DNA of 64,000 nt from Cristatella mucedo (GCA_009760855.2 WPIO01000176.1:482001-546000); one strand, 5' to 3'. Positions 10,966-22,800 are shown, counted from the stretch's first letter. Translations and numbers: made by a program. Notes: generated from the sequence alone by a model not told the origin.

Positions 10966-12565
10966 AATACCTCTGAAATATGGAGTACCTCAGGGCTCCG
11001 TGTTAGGTCCGGTTCTTTTCATGGTTTATACTCTCCCTATCGCTGATGTGATTGCAAACACAATCTAGGCTTTCACTTCTATGGCGATGACACTCAATTG
11101 TACCTTTGCTTTTATTCCTCCAAGCCTTCGAGCACCTCGAATGCTCTCATCTCACTTGCAGGATGTATTGATGACGTCCGCACATGGATGGCAGCAAATT
11201 TTCTAAAACTAAACCATGATAAAACTAACTTAATGTAATGTAATGTATCTCCGTCAGTAACTCCACAAAGTCATAAAGACCATGGGGGTGTTACGCAGGA
11301 GAGTTTTGTATAACGCACTCACAGCCTAAGCGGCTTTCGGTACGCATTCGGTAGCCAACAGACTTCGTCTCACGCAACAAAGAGAAAGTGGGAAGCATAG
11401 CAGAGTCAGGAGAGCAGTTGAGGTAGTGGGTAGCATTGAAGTAGCAGTTCAGGACCGCTGAAAAAGATGTGCCATAGTCGGCAGTTGGAGAGTATTTGTC
11501 GTTGCGTAAGAATTGTGGAAGCGAGTTCCACAGTCTAGGCCCTGCAGAGCTAAAGCTTCTGTCGCCAACTGTCTTTAAGCGGAGGAATGGGACAGCTAAT
11601 TTATTGTCCACACAGGACCTGAGGGTGCGAACTAGTAATAGGCAAACCCAGTGTGATTCAGAAATTGGAAAGGCTGACGCTCAAAATTGGCTCTGCCAGC
11701 ATATCTCCAGTTGAATCAGCTCGAAATCTAGGTGTCATGTTCCAAAGTGACCTCTCGTTAGACGACCACATCAGCTCCACAGTCAATCTGCCTACTGCCA
11801 GCTTCATAATATTGCTAAAATTCGGGCTGTTTTAGATAAGGATACAACATCTAAGTTGGTCCATGCATTCGTGACATCCCGTCTTGACTTTTGCAAGTCA
11901 CTGCTTGCTGGCCTACCGGCATGTGCAATCAGGCGATTACAGCTGGTGCAAAACTCTGCAGCTAGGCTTGTCTGTTGTGAGCGTCGCAGTTGCCACATCC
12001 GACCACTTCTCACCGACCTGCACTGGCTACTGGTAAAGCGACGAATCGATTTCAAGATTTTGTCGCTCACTTTTAGGTCGCTTCATTCTTTGGCTCCAGC
12101 CTATCTGTCAGATCTACTCGCCCACCAGGCCAATCATCATACCACCCGCTTTTCGGAATCCAAAAGTTTGTCAATACCTCGTACAAACCTCAAATCCTTT
12201 GGAGACCGTGCATTTAGTTCGTATGCTCCCAACGCCTGGAACTCCCTCCCAACTTGCGTCAGAATATCCCCTGACCTGATCACATTTAAATGGAACTTAA
12301 AAACACCTATTTAGGACAGCCTTTAGTGGGTCCCCGTGATTCGTCCTTGATGTGCTTATGAGTGCTGAAACTGTGCATGCTGCCACTGACCACATTTGCA
12401 TGCTGATCCTGTGCATGTCACCCCTAATAATTTTATTCATGTTGTTTATCAAGCATGATATCATTCACCATTCAATCGCGTTTCCCTTACCAGCAAATGT
12501 AAAGCGCCTAGAAAGAGACTGAGTTCTCTGAGGGCGCTTTATCAAGTGCATCATTATTATTATAA
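10966..12565 (+). mobile_element. LINE family A copy interrupted by a family B insertion
   Basis: Family A sequence runs 10966-11230 (VPQG-like block through the catalytic region, with deletions that break the frame), is interrupted by minus-strand family B (11231-11630), then resumes at 11631 with CTAGTAATAGGCAAACCCAG. Other A copies read AAAACTAACTTACTAGTTATG across this point. The remainder encodes the ORF2 C-terminus (11653-12300: SARNLGVMFQSDLSLDDH, WLLVKRRIDFKILSLTF, NAWNSLPTCVRISPDL), followed by the stem-loop (12501-12540) and an ATTATTATTAT end. Confidence 0.9.
11231..11630 (-). mobile_element. LINE family B 3' end nested in family A
   Basis: Starts with (TAATG)n, the reverse complement of the terminal 5-bp repeat, then the 3'UTR and the ORF2 C-terminus (minus-strand 11291-11611: FLRLKTVGDRSFSSAG, RLWNSLPQFLRNDKYSPTAD). 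Flanked on both sides by collinear family A sequence. Confidence 0.88.
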
Positions 12566-12690
12566 TTGTTATTTCGTGCTACCTGGTCTGCGCCGTAATC
12601 GCCTGCAACTGGTTCGAAACTCAGTTGATCTTCTGATCTTTCGTCTACGGCGTAGTTGCCACATTGCACCGCTTCGACAAGGGCACGAAG
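12566..12690 (+). mobile_element. Relic of another L2-like LINE (ORF2 fragment)
   Basis: About 110 bp encode LPGLRRNRLQLVRNSVDLL then RLRRSCHIAPL, which aligns with the LPACAIRRLQLVQNSAARL...RRSCHITPLL block of family A but is clearly diverged. It joins directly to the tail of the preceding family A copy, and nothing recognisable follows. Confidence 0.55.
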
Positions 12691-13480
12691 CTTCATTTCG
12701 CGTTGTTCTCACGCATGCGAGGCTTTCGATGAAGCATCGCTCTGGGTTTTGTTTGCTCGAGGCCCCATCAGAGCCGCATCCGGTGGGGCGTGGCAGATAG
12801 CTAGGTTAGTGACTCGCCTGCTGCTCCTTGGCGTTCCGCCGTCTAGCCAAACGGCTCGACGCCTTATATGCCTGCGACACACCTTATGCAAATGGAGACC
12901 CCTTCCGTTTTGAGGTGTCCCTGGAATTGTAGGTTTGAAATGCTGAGACCGCAAGATTTATATACGTACAATTCATCGAAAGGTGAGCTTAAAGCCGTAC
13001 CTGCAGGTGAGTTTAAGCTTGGCAGGCAACTTGGAGAACTCTATTTATTCTGATTGCAACCATACGCAGCTGCAACGGGCACAAATTCGCATATAATTAC
13101 AAAAAATAAGCATACTAAATGAAGAACTCGAGTCCCTGTTTCTGGCTGAAATATAGCGAAACGTAAAGAAGCAACATGCAAACTAGCACCGAATCCGATG
13201 CGTGCCACACCCTGTCGAATGGTGCTCAGCTGGAGACCTTCATGAAGAGAAAATAGCAAGCCTTCATTTCGCATGTCGCAGGTGCACGTCGCAGGTGCAC
13301 GTGCAATTATATCTCAATTGTATCGCAAAGTGGAAGCGTACAAGAGGACATTAGAGGCCAACGGTTCGTAGGACTCCTGGTTGGAAGAAGCATGCACTGA
13401 ATCTTGAAAAGGTAGTGAAGCAAAGCACGTAGGAACAAACATGAAAAGCCCGCAGAGCTCGAGTGAAAAGAACTTAGCTT
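12690..13480. other. Unassigned DNA
   Basis: No gene recognised. There is a short direct repeat GTCGCAGGTGCAC (twice near 13275-13300). Confidence 0.4.
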
Positions 13481-13485
13481 AGGGG

Positions 13486-13860
13486 AACAGCTGCGACCTG
13501 TGACTTAAGTGATGCCAAGTCATAGCAGGCGGCGGCAGAAGCGGGAAGCAAGTTCCAGAAGTTTGGTGCATGCGAACCGACGTAAAGCTCGATCTCCACT
13601 TTCATGTAAGCTTCAGAAACGGCGGAATGACGGGAAGCCGATGGCGGCGGCGGTGGCTGCACGGAAGTAAGGGGGCGGGGTAGATACGTTAGTTGGTCCA
13701 AATAACTAAAGCAACTTGCCGGCCAGAGAACGAATCTTGAAGTCTATTTGCTGTTTGAAACAAAGCCAGTGAGGCTTAGACATCAGTGGTCTGATGTGGC
13801 AGCTACACCGCTGACGACAGACCCGACTGAGTTGTGCATCAGTTGCACACGACGAAAGCG
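13486..13860 (-). mobile_element. Relic of an L2-like LINE, ORF2 C-terminal part
   Basis: On the minus strand, frames across about 370 bp give CSCHIRPL, PHWLCFKQQIDFKIRSL and then SHAPNFWNLLPASAAACYDL. This is the order of the CHITPLL, LHWLPVKQRIDFKVLSL and SYAPKAWNSLPTCIRTSPDL blocks of family A. Stops and shifts separate the blocks. It is more diverged than A or B, so probably a different, older family. Confidence 0.6.
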
Positions 13861-13899
13861 AACATGAGTCCCGGATAAAGGGAGTGACTGCAATGTGGA

Positions 13900-15370
13900 C
13901 GCGCTGTCACAAAGTCTACGCGCCCCGTCCGGCTTCCGCCTGCCCGCCATCGGCGTCTGCTCTTCTCCTTTCTTTCTTTCTCGCCCTTCGAGCGCAGAGA
14001 GCTGCTCTGCTCACCGAGGACTCCTCGCGCGCGCTGTCCATTTAGTGCTGCTGCGCGTTGGCGGCGATGGCGTCCGGTCCGAGTGACCCCCGCGAGGCGC
14101 CGAAGATATACTTCGAGGGGCCAGATTGTTTTCGCCGCAGCGCTGAGCGAGGCTCAAGAATGAGGCTCAGCTCCTGAAATGCTGAACAACCAGCCCCCCA
14201 CGCGCGCCGGTCAAGCCGGGGCACGTCGAGGAGTTCGTGCGGAGAGTGCCTGCGCTACTTATTCTGTGGATCTTCGAGAGACCGCAGCTCAATCTCGCCC
14301 GAGCTGTCGCCATAAGCCGCCCGTTTGTTACCGCGCCCAGCCCCGCCGTCGCCGGCCGGCCGTTCAGTCGTGCTGTTTTCAGCCGTCGATCAGCCGTCCC
14401 GAGTTGACCTCAGCAGCCGTTTCGAAGGCGGATACCGCAGTCGCGGCTTATAGCAATGGCTTTTACTTTTAGCTCTCACTATCCTGCCCAGACCCACCGA
14501 CGATGACGATGCTGCAAGGCTGGTAGTCGGTGAATAAGTGTGCACCCGCGTGCGTGTGCGCGGGCGCTCGTGCACACGCGAGAACCGCCGGATGCCGCGC
14601 TGGTTTGGTCCAGCGGTTTAGGTGCCCGTCCCGACCCAAGGTCAAGGTGTATGTATTTGACGACCGGGGTCGTGGGCTCGAACCCCGTGGCATACGCGAA
14701 GCACTCGAATGGAGATTAAATTCTCTTAGGGCGCTATAAAAATGAATTTTATTTATGTATTACGTATGGTGCGAGCTTCGAACCAGGAGAGCCTCGCAAG
14801 CCCACCGCCACCGGAAGTGAGATGCCCCGGCTGCAGACCGGTAGTCTCGTCTGCCAACCCGATATCGAAGCTGCACGCCTTCGACCTTGACCCATCGACG
14901 CTTGCCTGAGACACGCGCGCCTCCCGGCACGCCTTCTTAGCCAGTCTGAAGGAGCGCCCTGTCGCACGGCGGCGCACCCAAAAGCGAACCGCCTAGCAGG
15001 CGAGCCGGCCGAGCCCTGTTCTCGTAGCCACCTCGGCACCTAGATGCCTGGCGGTAGCTGGGTAGGGCAGGGGCGGCGCTTCGCATGGCAGCTCGTTGGC
15101 ACCGTACCTGCGTCGGGCGATCCTTTGTCAAAAGCTGAGAGCGGCAGCGAGGGGCGGGGAGGCGCTCGGGGCGAGACGAGACGAGAGAGTCGTCAGCTCC
15201 GTTCTGCCTGTCCGCCGCGCATATGTGCAAATGAGATCGCTGAATCTCCTTTACCCACTCCCTTTTAGCCATGGTCGAGGGCAGGTAGGGTGCAGGGCGG
15301 CTCGTGCACCACTGCCCCCTCCCCCCGGCACGCCTCCGTGACCATCAGACGCACTGAGAGAGGAGGACTC
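13900..15370. other. GC-rich segment containing a SINE1
   Basis: Mostly GC-rich, CpG-containing DNA with overlapping open frames but no recognised domain or coherent splice pattern. The SINE1 copy at 14.6 kb lies inside it. Confidence 0.4.
14599..14762 (+). mobile_element. SINE1 (tRNA-derived), well-preserved copy
   Basis: Box A region GCTGGTTTGGTCCAGCGG and TTTAGGTGCCCG; B box GGGCTCGAACCCCGTGG (about 14674-14690); then a GAAGCACTCGAATGGAGATT stem and AAATTCTCTTAGGGCGCTAT, ending in an AT-rich tail (ATGAATTTTATTTATG). The internal pol III promoter is typical of tRNA-derived SINEs. The 3' end resembles the family A LINE tail. Confidence 0.85.
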
Positions 15371-15371
15371 G

Positions 15372-15429
15372 CAGTCCATAGCCTCGCTCAACGGCGTCGG
15401 CAGCCGCCGTTGAGCGAGGCTATGGACTG
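15372..15429. repeat. Perfect inverted repeat, 25-bp arms, 8-nt loop
   Basis: Left arm 15372-15396 and right arm 15405-15429 are exact reverse complements, with loop TCGGCAGC between. The arm begins CAGTCCATAGCCTCGCTC. Pairing stops cleanly at both outer ends. No open frame or known RNA family was recognised here. Confidence 0.95.
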
Positions 15430-15633
15430 ACTGCGATTGTGCGACAGGCCTTAGGCGCGTACGTACGCACTTCCTTGGTAGGTGGTGTGAATTGTTAACA
15501 CGCTTTTGAAGCCTTAGCTGGTTCGCTGCAAATGTTTGCACTTCTTTTTGACGGGCAAAACTGCTTGTTGCTCGTCGCTCACATGTTTTTAGTCGTTAAT
15601 CGTTCTTTTCAATGTGCTGCCATAATTACCAGT

Positions 15634-15702
15634 CGTGTGTGTGTGTGTGCGTGTGCGTGCGTGCGTGTGTGCACGCGCGTGCGCGCGTGCGCGCGTGTGT
15701 TA
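15634..15702. repeat. Alternating purine-pyrimidine (GT/GC)n tract
   Basis: About 70 nt of GTGTGT, GCGTGC and CGCGCG with nearly perfect R-Y alternation, the composition associated with Z-DNA formation. Confidence 0.9.
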
Positions 15703-17160
15703 GTGTGTCTCCAGAAGCAAGTTATCCACTCGCCGTTCCATCCATTGCTACTATTACGCTATAGCGTAGATGCTGATCTTGATGCTTCTTCGGTACTTGG
15801 CCAGTGGCGGAGTCATGGAGTAAAGGGGGCCTGTGCCTCCCCTTCCTACAATGAGGCAGCGACCTGGGCCGCCCCAAATTCCCATGTTACCTCCGCCCGA
15901 CCACCATCAATGACGAAACTATGTCCTACTTCCACTCGATAAGCAACCGGCGAGTTCTTGCCGAATAAACACCACGATCACTCGTGCTATAATTTTTCCT
16001 GACTTTCCTGACTTTCTTGTTTCGACCCACCTCGCACGAAAATCTTGCCGGTCTTGCCCCCTCCACAGATTTAAATCCTGGCTTTGCCTCTGCAAAGCAT
16101 TTCCTTAGTCAAGGTTGTTCGTTATTAACGTGCATGACTGTACTCGTAGTCGCTGGCAGTTGGCTCGCTTCATCCATTTTCTTTTCGTTGTGAAAACGCA
16201 CTACCAATGGTAATTGAGGAGCAGTCAATTGTCAACGTGGATCTCATTGTGCCTCCTCCGCAGTGCTTGATCGATCGCTTACAAGCTTGAGTTTTACAAG
16301 CACAGCAATTCATTAGTTAGTCATTGCTAATATGAAAGACCTAATTCGAGTCTCTCGACCGAGCTCGACAGAGTCCCAAGCTTGGTCTGCGAGCTTGGTT
16401 ACGTGCCGCTCGCGCACGCTGCAATTGCGCCACTCGATGCTCGCTGATGAATCTCGAAAAGAAGAAGACTTCTCAACGTCATCGATTAAGATTAACCAAA
16501 GCAAGGACAGCTGTAGCAGCCGAATCATCAACGACAGCGAGTATTTTTGCAGTCTGCATACCTCTAGAAAGACTGCCGTCGGCGGTAGGGTCCCCCCAGT
16601 CAATCGACGCCAACCCTAGAATAACGATGTGTGAAGCCACGCGACCTTGGTGACAATCGTAGCACCCGATGGGCGCCATGAAAAACGCTCCCACCAGGAT
16701 TAACACGTTGCTTCGCCTCCCGCCCCGCCCCCCCCGATAGGGCAATGCAAACTATTTTCTTTTTTAAAACAGATAACGCCGGAGACCGATGTCAAATCGG
16801 CGTCCGTGCAGCTTTTGAATAGAAAGTAACAAATTTAACTCTAAGTTTAACCTCTACGTAAGGATCGATCTATTCTGTATATGTCTATTCTGTCAGATCT
16901 ATATCATTCAACGATTTCATCGTCACTTTTGGTCGGTCTGTTGAACGGCGCCAATAAAGAGCTTTGCCTGTAATTACTGTATGTTTAAAAATGGCACATC
17001 GTATCTTCATTAAACTTATAGAAGAGAGCGCATATCGGCAGCGTAGCTTAAGACTCTCCGAATGAGGTGTCTTGGTCTCTTTATTTTAGACGGTCAGATA
17101 AGGCTTCCGGATGTCCTCGGCGTCGGGCCACAGGAATAACTGCGATTCACAGCGATACAG
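15703..17160. other. Unassigned DNA
   Basis: No gene, transposon or repeat family recognised over about 1.4 kb. Short open frames around 16.3-16.7 kb lack any motif or splice context. Confidence 0.4.
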
Positions 17161-17164
17161 CTGC

Positions 17165-18960
17165 CATTTCCATAATAAATGTCAGAAAATGACGGTCCTA
17201 ATATCAAATTGTACAAAATAATTTTATAGGTTTACAAACCAAATTTCATGCAATTGCGCTTGCCCGGTCACGTGCTATGGCCTAACATGGCCAGCGTCAG
17301 GCAGCCTTTTTCGCATTCGAACGGAAACGTAGCTGCCATTTACACAAAATGCTTTGCACGACTGCTGTTTAGATTCTAAATTATAGAGAGGTATGCAAAG
17401 TTTACCCACCAAACTTCAAGCGATTGCGCTTGCGCGTTCTCATGCTATGGCCTCCAACGGCCTGGGCCAAGCCAGCCTCCCTGCATAATGGAACTGCGAA
17501 ATGGCTTTAATTTTCTCTGTAAGCGTTGCGCAACTGCCTTTTTGATTCCACATTATTTACCGGCACAATTTCGTGCAATTGCCCGCGTGTTCTCACGAAA
17601 TGGCCTCCGATGGCCCGGGCCACATTCCAATTTCAAACTACGAGCAGCTGTTTTGTCGCAATAGGCATAGTAAAGTTGCAGTTGTTGAGATGCTACATTG
17701 TAGAAAACTGTAAAACGGTTGTAGCAATGAGACGTCATGCGATGCCTCATGCCTGTTCGAATAGAATGTCCTCCAATTGCCCAGCCTGACCTTAAATTTT
17801 GAACTACGATACTGCTGCTACTTCTATGAGTCGCTTAACAACGCTTTTGATGAAAGAAAAGCTTCTATTAAGCTTACATTACAAAAAAGCTTTCCTTGGT
17901 TAACCCTCTGGTTTTCTTGGTTAACCCTCTGGCCGTTTATCGCGGGCGTTCTCATTTAAGCAGCTTCCGATAGCCTGACTCCATGTGGTCCCTTCTAATT
18001 TTTAAGCATGCCGCCTTATATGGAAATGGCAACTGTATCGCTATTCGACAGTTCACGGCGGTCTGGGCTGTTGGAGGCCATTGCGTGTGAGCGCATGTGT
18101 ACAGTTGCACGAAGTTTATCTGAGTAAACCCGGAACACTGTTTTATATAAGTTTAAATCTATACTAACTGTGTGCAAAACTTATTTTTGAAATGGCAACT
18201 GTATTGCAGTTCAATTGTTTAAGTAAGCTGACTGGCCCGGGCCGTCGCAGGCCATATCATAAGAACGCGAAAGCTCTATTTTATATCATTTGAAATGAAG
18301 ACCGCAGTTTCGCGAAATAAAAATTGCAGTTTCGCGAAGCGTTGTTGTAGAAATGGCAACTTTTTGCACTTTTAATGTTTTGGACGCCATTTCGGACCGG
18401 GTCATCCAAAACCACAGCATGAGAACGCACAATGCAATCACATGAAATTGAGTGGGTAAAGTTGACATACTGTTTGTTATCTATAATTTAGAATCAAATC
18501 AAAGTTGTACGAAGCATTTTGTGGTGGTAGAAGCTTTATTGCCGTTTGAATGTGCAAGTAGGCTGGCTGACCCGGGCCATTTAAGGCCATAGCACAATAA
18601 CAGGCACGAGCAAATACTGCATGTGGTAGGTATACCCTGTAGTTTGACATTATCTACTTGGCAGGTACGCGATACCACGCAGTACACCAAAGCGGGCTCA
18701 AAGACGTTTATTCACACAGACGCCGCAGCGGGCCAGTACGCGATTGCCCGCCCGACGTCCTCGACCTAACTCCCGGGCCTTTGGCGCCCGTTACTTATAC
18801 ACCACTGTCATAAATCACAACAGGCCATAAGCCAACGACAGTGTCATAATCTCAAAAGAGCCACAAACCCGTCACACCATTCTGTATAATTTGGAATTAA
18901 AACCGCTATTGTCTGGCGTTTATTAGTGGAAATGGCAGCTGGATTGTAGTGTATAGAAGT
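17165..18960. repeat. Degenerate satellite (about 165-bp monomer) with internal inversion
   Basis: A diverged motif GCGTTCTCATGCTATGGCCT, followed by GGCC(T/C)GGGCCA and AATGGCAACT-like sequence, recurs at about 17265, 17430, 17585, 17750 and 17945 in plus orientation. The reverse complement (GGCCCGGGCC...GGCCATA...AAGAACGC) appears at about 18070-18090, 18235-18260, 18385-18425 and 18570-18595. Spacing is about 155-195 bp. Orientation flips near 18000-18050. The monomer is highly diverged, so the array is old. Confidence 0.75.
18659..18876 (-). mobile_element. Possible solo LTR inside the satellite
   Basis: A GC-richer 218-bp block interrupts a satellite unit between TTGACATTATCTAC and CTGTATAATTTGG. 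On the minus strand it begins TGTGACGGG, has GTGTATAAGTA (TATA-like) and AATAAA (polyadenylation-like) in LTR order, and ends CCTGCCA. I see no exact target-site duplication (CTACT versus CCATT), so this stays tentative. Confidence 0.45.
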
Positions 18961-19139
18961 TATTTGTGCGACATCTCGGCGTCAATCTATTGGTGCCCAC
19001 AACTTTCATGGCAATTTTTATTTTAGAAGGACCGGTAAGCAATTTAGCGTGCAGATTTTCAGTCAGGAGGCAGAAGAACTATCCTTCGCTTTGAGGAAAA
19101 CCACGTATTTTTCTTATTGGGTTGGTAAAGGGGCCAGAA

Positions 19140-19596
19140 GAGATAGCCTCTCGTACCAGCCTCCTCATACCATCGATCGCCATCCTCGTATCATCAGTTT
19201 CAGCCTCTTCGAGCCCTCGGGTTCTGTATAGACAATAAATTAGCAGTTCTATTCCTCCACTTAAAGGCCATGGCGACAGAAGCTTTTGCTCTGCTGGTCC
19301 TAGACAGTGGAACTCGCTTACACGAGATTCTCGCTCAACGACAACTCTCCTGCTGCCGACTGTGGCACATCCTTTTCAGCCATCCTGAGCCGCTACTTCC
19401 ATGCTAATCACTACATCAACTGCTCTCCTGACTCTGCTATGCTTCCCACTTTCTCTTTGTTGCGTGAGATGAAGTCTGTTGGCTACCGAATGCGTACCGA
19501 AAGCCGCTAAGGCTGTGAGTTCGCTATACAAAACTCTCCAGCGTAAAATTCACATAGTCGTTGTGACTTTGTAGAGTTACAGACGGAGATGCAATA
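19140..19596 (+). mobile_element. LINE family B, 3' end
   Basis: Shows the family B ORF2 C-terminus with frame breaks (blocks like AVLFLHLKAMATEAFA, then a DCGTSFSAILSRYFHAN region at 19307-19510) and the 3'UTR up to GTTACAGACGGAGATGC. Its 5' portion contains extra duplicated CCTC/ATC sequence. Followed directly by a family A element. Confidence 0.75.
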
Positions 19597-19599
19597 GAA

Positions 19600-21812
19600 C
19601 TTTGGTTTGGTCCGACACATTAACCCTACCACTCACGACGGTGGCCATATCCTAGATCTCGTTATCACTAAGGAAGTCTGCCCACTGATCTTGTTGTGTG
19701 CTCGCTGACCCGCTCAGATCAAAGTTTGGTCTCATATGATATTCCTGCTCCGTTGTAAATACAGGATAATATCAAGTTTTTCCAGTGATTTAACTTTAAA
19801 AACATTGAATTTTTAATCTGTATATGGGTCAGATCTTCTTGATCTGCACCCAGCCTCGACCGACACCCTTGGTACACTCACTGATACAGTAGGTCGTACC
19901 AATTGATTTTAGCAAAGGCCAAGTCTAGCTTCTATGGAAAAATTGTTAAATCACAGATGTACAATCCAAAATTGCTTCTGTCGATGATGAACCATCTCCT
20001 CTACCGCTCCCAGATTATCTCCTTACCTCATGATAATTGTGATGATTTAGCCGATCGCTTCTCTCGATTCTTTGTGCTGAAGATAGAAAAGATCAGGGAA
20101 TACATCACTGCGATGACAACATCCCCACTATAATGCTGCTCCCCGATTCCTGGCTGCTCCTCAATGACAACATTTAAGCAGGTCACTAGTGATTCAGTCC
20201 TGAAGTTCGCATCTTAATTAAAGAAGACAACAAGTCCTCAGGACCCTATTCCCACTGTCCTGCTCCTACGTTGCATTGATCTGCTGCTGCCATGCATAAC
20301 TAACATCATTAATATGTCATTAGCCTCAGGTCATGTCCCAGCACCTTTCAAAAAAGCTTTAGTCAGGCCACTTCTTAACAAAGCGACACTGGACCAAGAG
20401 AACTTAAGCAACTACCGCCCAGTCTCCCTTCTACCAATCCTATCAAATTCACTGGAACGGGTCGTGGCGGACCAGCTGAACTCATATATCGAAACCTCAC
20501 ACCTTGCTAGTAAGTTCCAGTCTGGCTTTAGAGCTAATCACTCCACAGAGTCGGCATTGCTTAGGGCGTACAACGACCTACTTAGGAATGCAGACATGGG
20601 TAGGGTATCTCTGCTTGTTTGCTCGATCTTTCGGCAGCTTTTGACACCATCGATCCCAAAGCTCTTCTAGTGCACCTCTCATCTCGCCTGGGCATCACTA
20701 GCACTGCTATGCAGTGGTTCTGGTCCTATCTCAGTGAGAGGCTCCAGAGTATTGAAGTGAATGGACAAAGATCATCTGAGGTACCTCTGAAATATGGGGT
20801 ACCTCGGGGCTCCGTACTAGGTCCGGTTCTTTTCACGGTTTATAATCTCCCTCTTGCTGATGTGATTGCCAAGCACAATCTAGGCTTTCACTTCTATGCG
20901 GATGACACTCGGTTGTACCTTTGCTTTGATCCCTCCCAGCCTTCGAGCACCTCAAATTCTCTCAACTCACTTGCTGCATGTAATGATGACATCTGCACAT
21001 GGATGACAGCAAATTTTCTAAAACTAAACGATGATAAAACTAACTTACTAGTTATGGGCGAACCCAGTGTGATTCAGAAATTGGAAAGGCTAACTCTCAA
21101 ATTTGGCTCTTCCAGAATATATCCTGTCGAATCAGCTCGAAATCTAGGTGTCATATTCCAAAGCGACCTCTCGTTAGACGACCATATCAGCTCCACAGTC
21201 AAGTCTGGCTAATTTCAGCTTCATAATATTGCTAAAATTTGGGTTTGTTTAGATAAGGATACCACATCTAAGTTGGTCCATGCATTCGTGACATTCCATC
21301 TCGACTTCTGAAACTCACTGCTTACTGGCCTACCAGCATGTGCGATCAGGCGATTGCAGCTGGTGCAAAACTCTGCAGCTAGGCATGTCGGTCGTGAGCT
21401 TCGCAGGTGCCACATTACCCCACTTCTCGCCGACCTTCCCTGGCTACCAGTCAAGCAACGGATTTACTTTCCTTTGCATAAAATGTAATGCGTCAGAATG
21501 ACATGACCTGACCACATTTAAAAAGAACTTAAAAACACACCCATTTAGGACAGCATTTAGTGGGTCCCTGTGATTCGTCCTTCACGTGCTTATGCGTGCT
21601 GACACTGTGCATGCTGCCAATAACCACATTTGCATGCTGACCCTGTGCATGTCACCCCTAACCATGTTATTAATTTTGTTTGTTTATCAAGCATGATATC
21701 ATTAACCATTCAATTGCATTTCCCTTTGCAGCAATTGTAAAGCGCGTAGAGAGAGATTGAGTTCCCTGATGGCCCTTTATCAAGTGCATTATTATTATTA
21801 TTATTATTATTA
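19600..21812 (+). mobile_element. LINE family A, longest plus-strand copy
   Basis: Includes the end of the apurinic-type endonuclease (FGLVRHINPTTHDGGHILDL near 19601-19660), a linker (SKAKSSFYGKIVKSQM, 19903-20133), then reverse transcriptase with KALVRPLL, NYRPVSLLPIL, FQSGFRANHSTESALL, AAFDTIDPKALL, GVPRGSVLGPVLF and FYADDTRLY. A frameshift lies near 20620-20670, the frame ends early near 21210, and later ORF2 blocks are partly deleted near 21470. The stem-loop tail and (TTA)n follow. Inactive. Confidence 0.9.
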
Positions 21813-21825
21813 AAAGTGACAACTA

Positions 21826-22800
21826 AGAGTCATCTTTGACAAGTATGCTCCCTTACATTCTGTCCGTGTACAAAGTCGTGGAAATGCCTTTCAATTAATA
21901 AACAAAGCTTCAAAAAATGAGCCATGTTAAGTGCAGGCTTGAGCGCCATTTTAAGAAGTCTGGGTAGGATGTTATGTTATGTTATGTTATGTATCTCCGT
22001 CAGTAACTCCACAAAGTCATAAAGACCATGGGGGTGTTACGCAGGAGAGTTTTATATAGCGCACTCACAGCCTAAGCGGCTTTCGGTACGCATTCGGTAG
22101 CCAACAGACTTCGTCTCACGCAACAAAGAGAAAGTGGGAAGCATAGCAGAGTTAGGAGAGCAGTTGAGGTAGTGAGTAGCATAGAAGTAGCAGTTCAGGA
22201 CCACTGAAAAAGATGTGCCATAGTCGGCAGTAGGAGAGTAGATGTCGTTGCGTAAGAATTGTGGAAGCGAGTTCCACAGGCTAGGACCTACAGAGCTAAA
22301 GCTTCTGTCGCCAACTGTCTTTAAGCGGAGGGACAGGACAGCTACTTTATTGTCCACACAGGACCTGAGGGCGCGAACAGGCTGAAACTGATGCAGCAGT
22401 TCAGCTAGGTATGATGAAGATCTAGTCAATTTCAAAGACTTCCTTTGAGTCTACACCCAAAGCTGAAAAGCCAGGGCTTCTTTTCACTCGAAAACTGAAG
22501 TCCTGCCAGTGCGACCCAAAACCAATTTAGAAGATGGTAAAAAATTTGCTTGTCAATATTGAGAGGTCTCGCTCCCTGATATTAACGGCTCGGCCAACGA
22601 GTTTCCAGCTTTCTTTACTGAAATTATTGTGCCTCCATAAAGTGCCCTCCGACTAAAGCGATTGCTGAAACGCAACCTGTGATCTTCCTTAAAGCAAATT
22701 ACAAGGTTTCTGCGTGCGATATGGTTACCTGAATAAGGTCGAGTGAAAAGAGTTCGTCCTATGAAGTACCCATACCATTATCTTTCCGGTCTTTAGTGGC
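21826..22800 (+). mobile_element. Relic of a third LINE (endonuclease-RT linker) split by family B
   Basis: 21826-21968 encodes FDKYAPLHSVRVQSRG and AFQLINKASKN, resembling the post-endonuclease segment of L2/CR1-group ORF2. After the minus-strand family B insertion, 22416-22800 contains LPDINGSANEFPAFFTEI, the expected linker before the reverse transcriptase. Heavily broken by stops; assignment is by motif resemblance only. Confidence 0.4.
21970..22415 (-). mobile_element. LINE family B, 3' end with (TTATG)n terminus
   Basis: Begins with four to five copies of GTTAT (reverse complement of terminal ATAAC repeats), then the family B 3'UTR and an uninterrupted ORF2 C-terminus (minus-strand 22052-22435: SYLAELLHQFQPVRALRS, FSSVGPSLWNSLPQFLRN). 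Confidence 0.85.

Noticed and set aside
14599..14690. Functional tRNA gene
   Set aside because: A and B boxes are present, but the acceptor stem and anticodon arm do not form and the sequence continues into a SINE tail.
17526..17959. Short open frames in the 17-18 kb region
   Set aside because: They fall within degenerate satellite monomers and have no motif.
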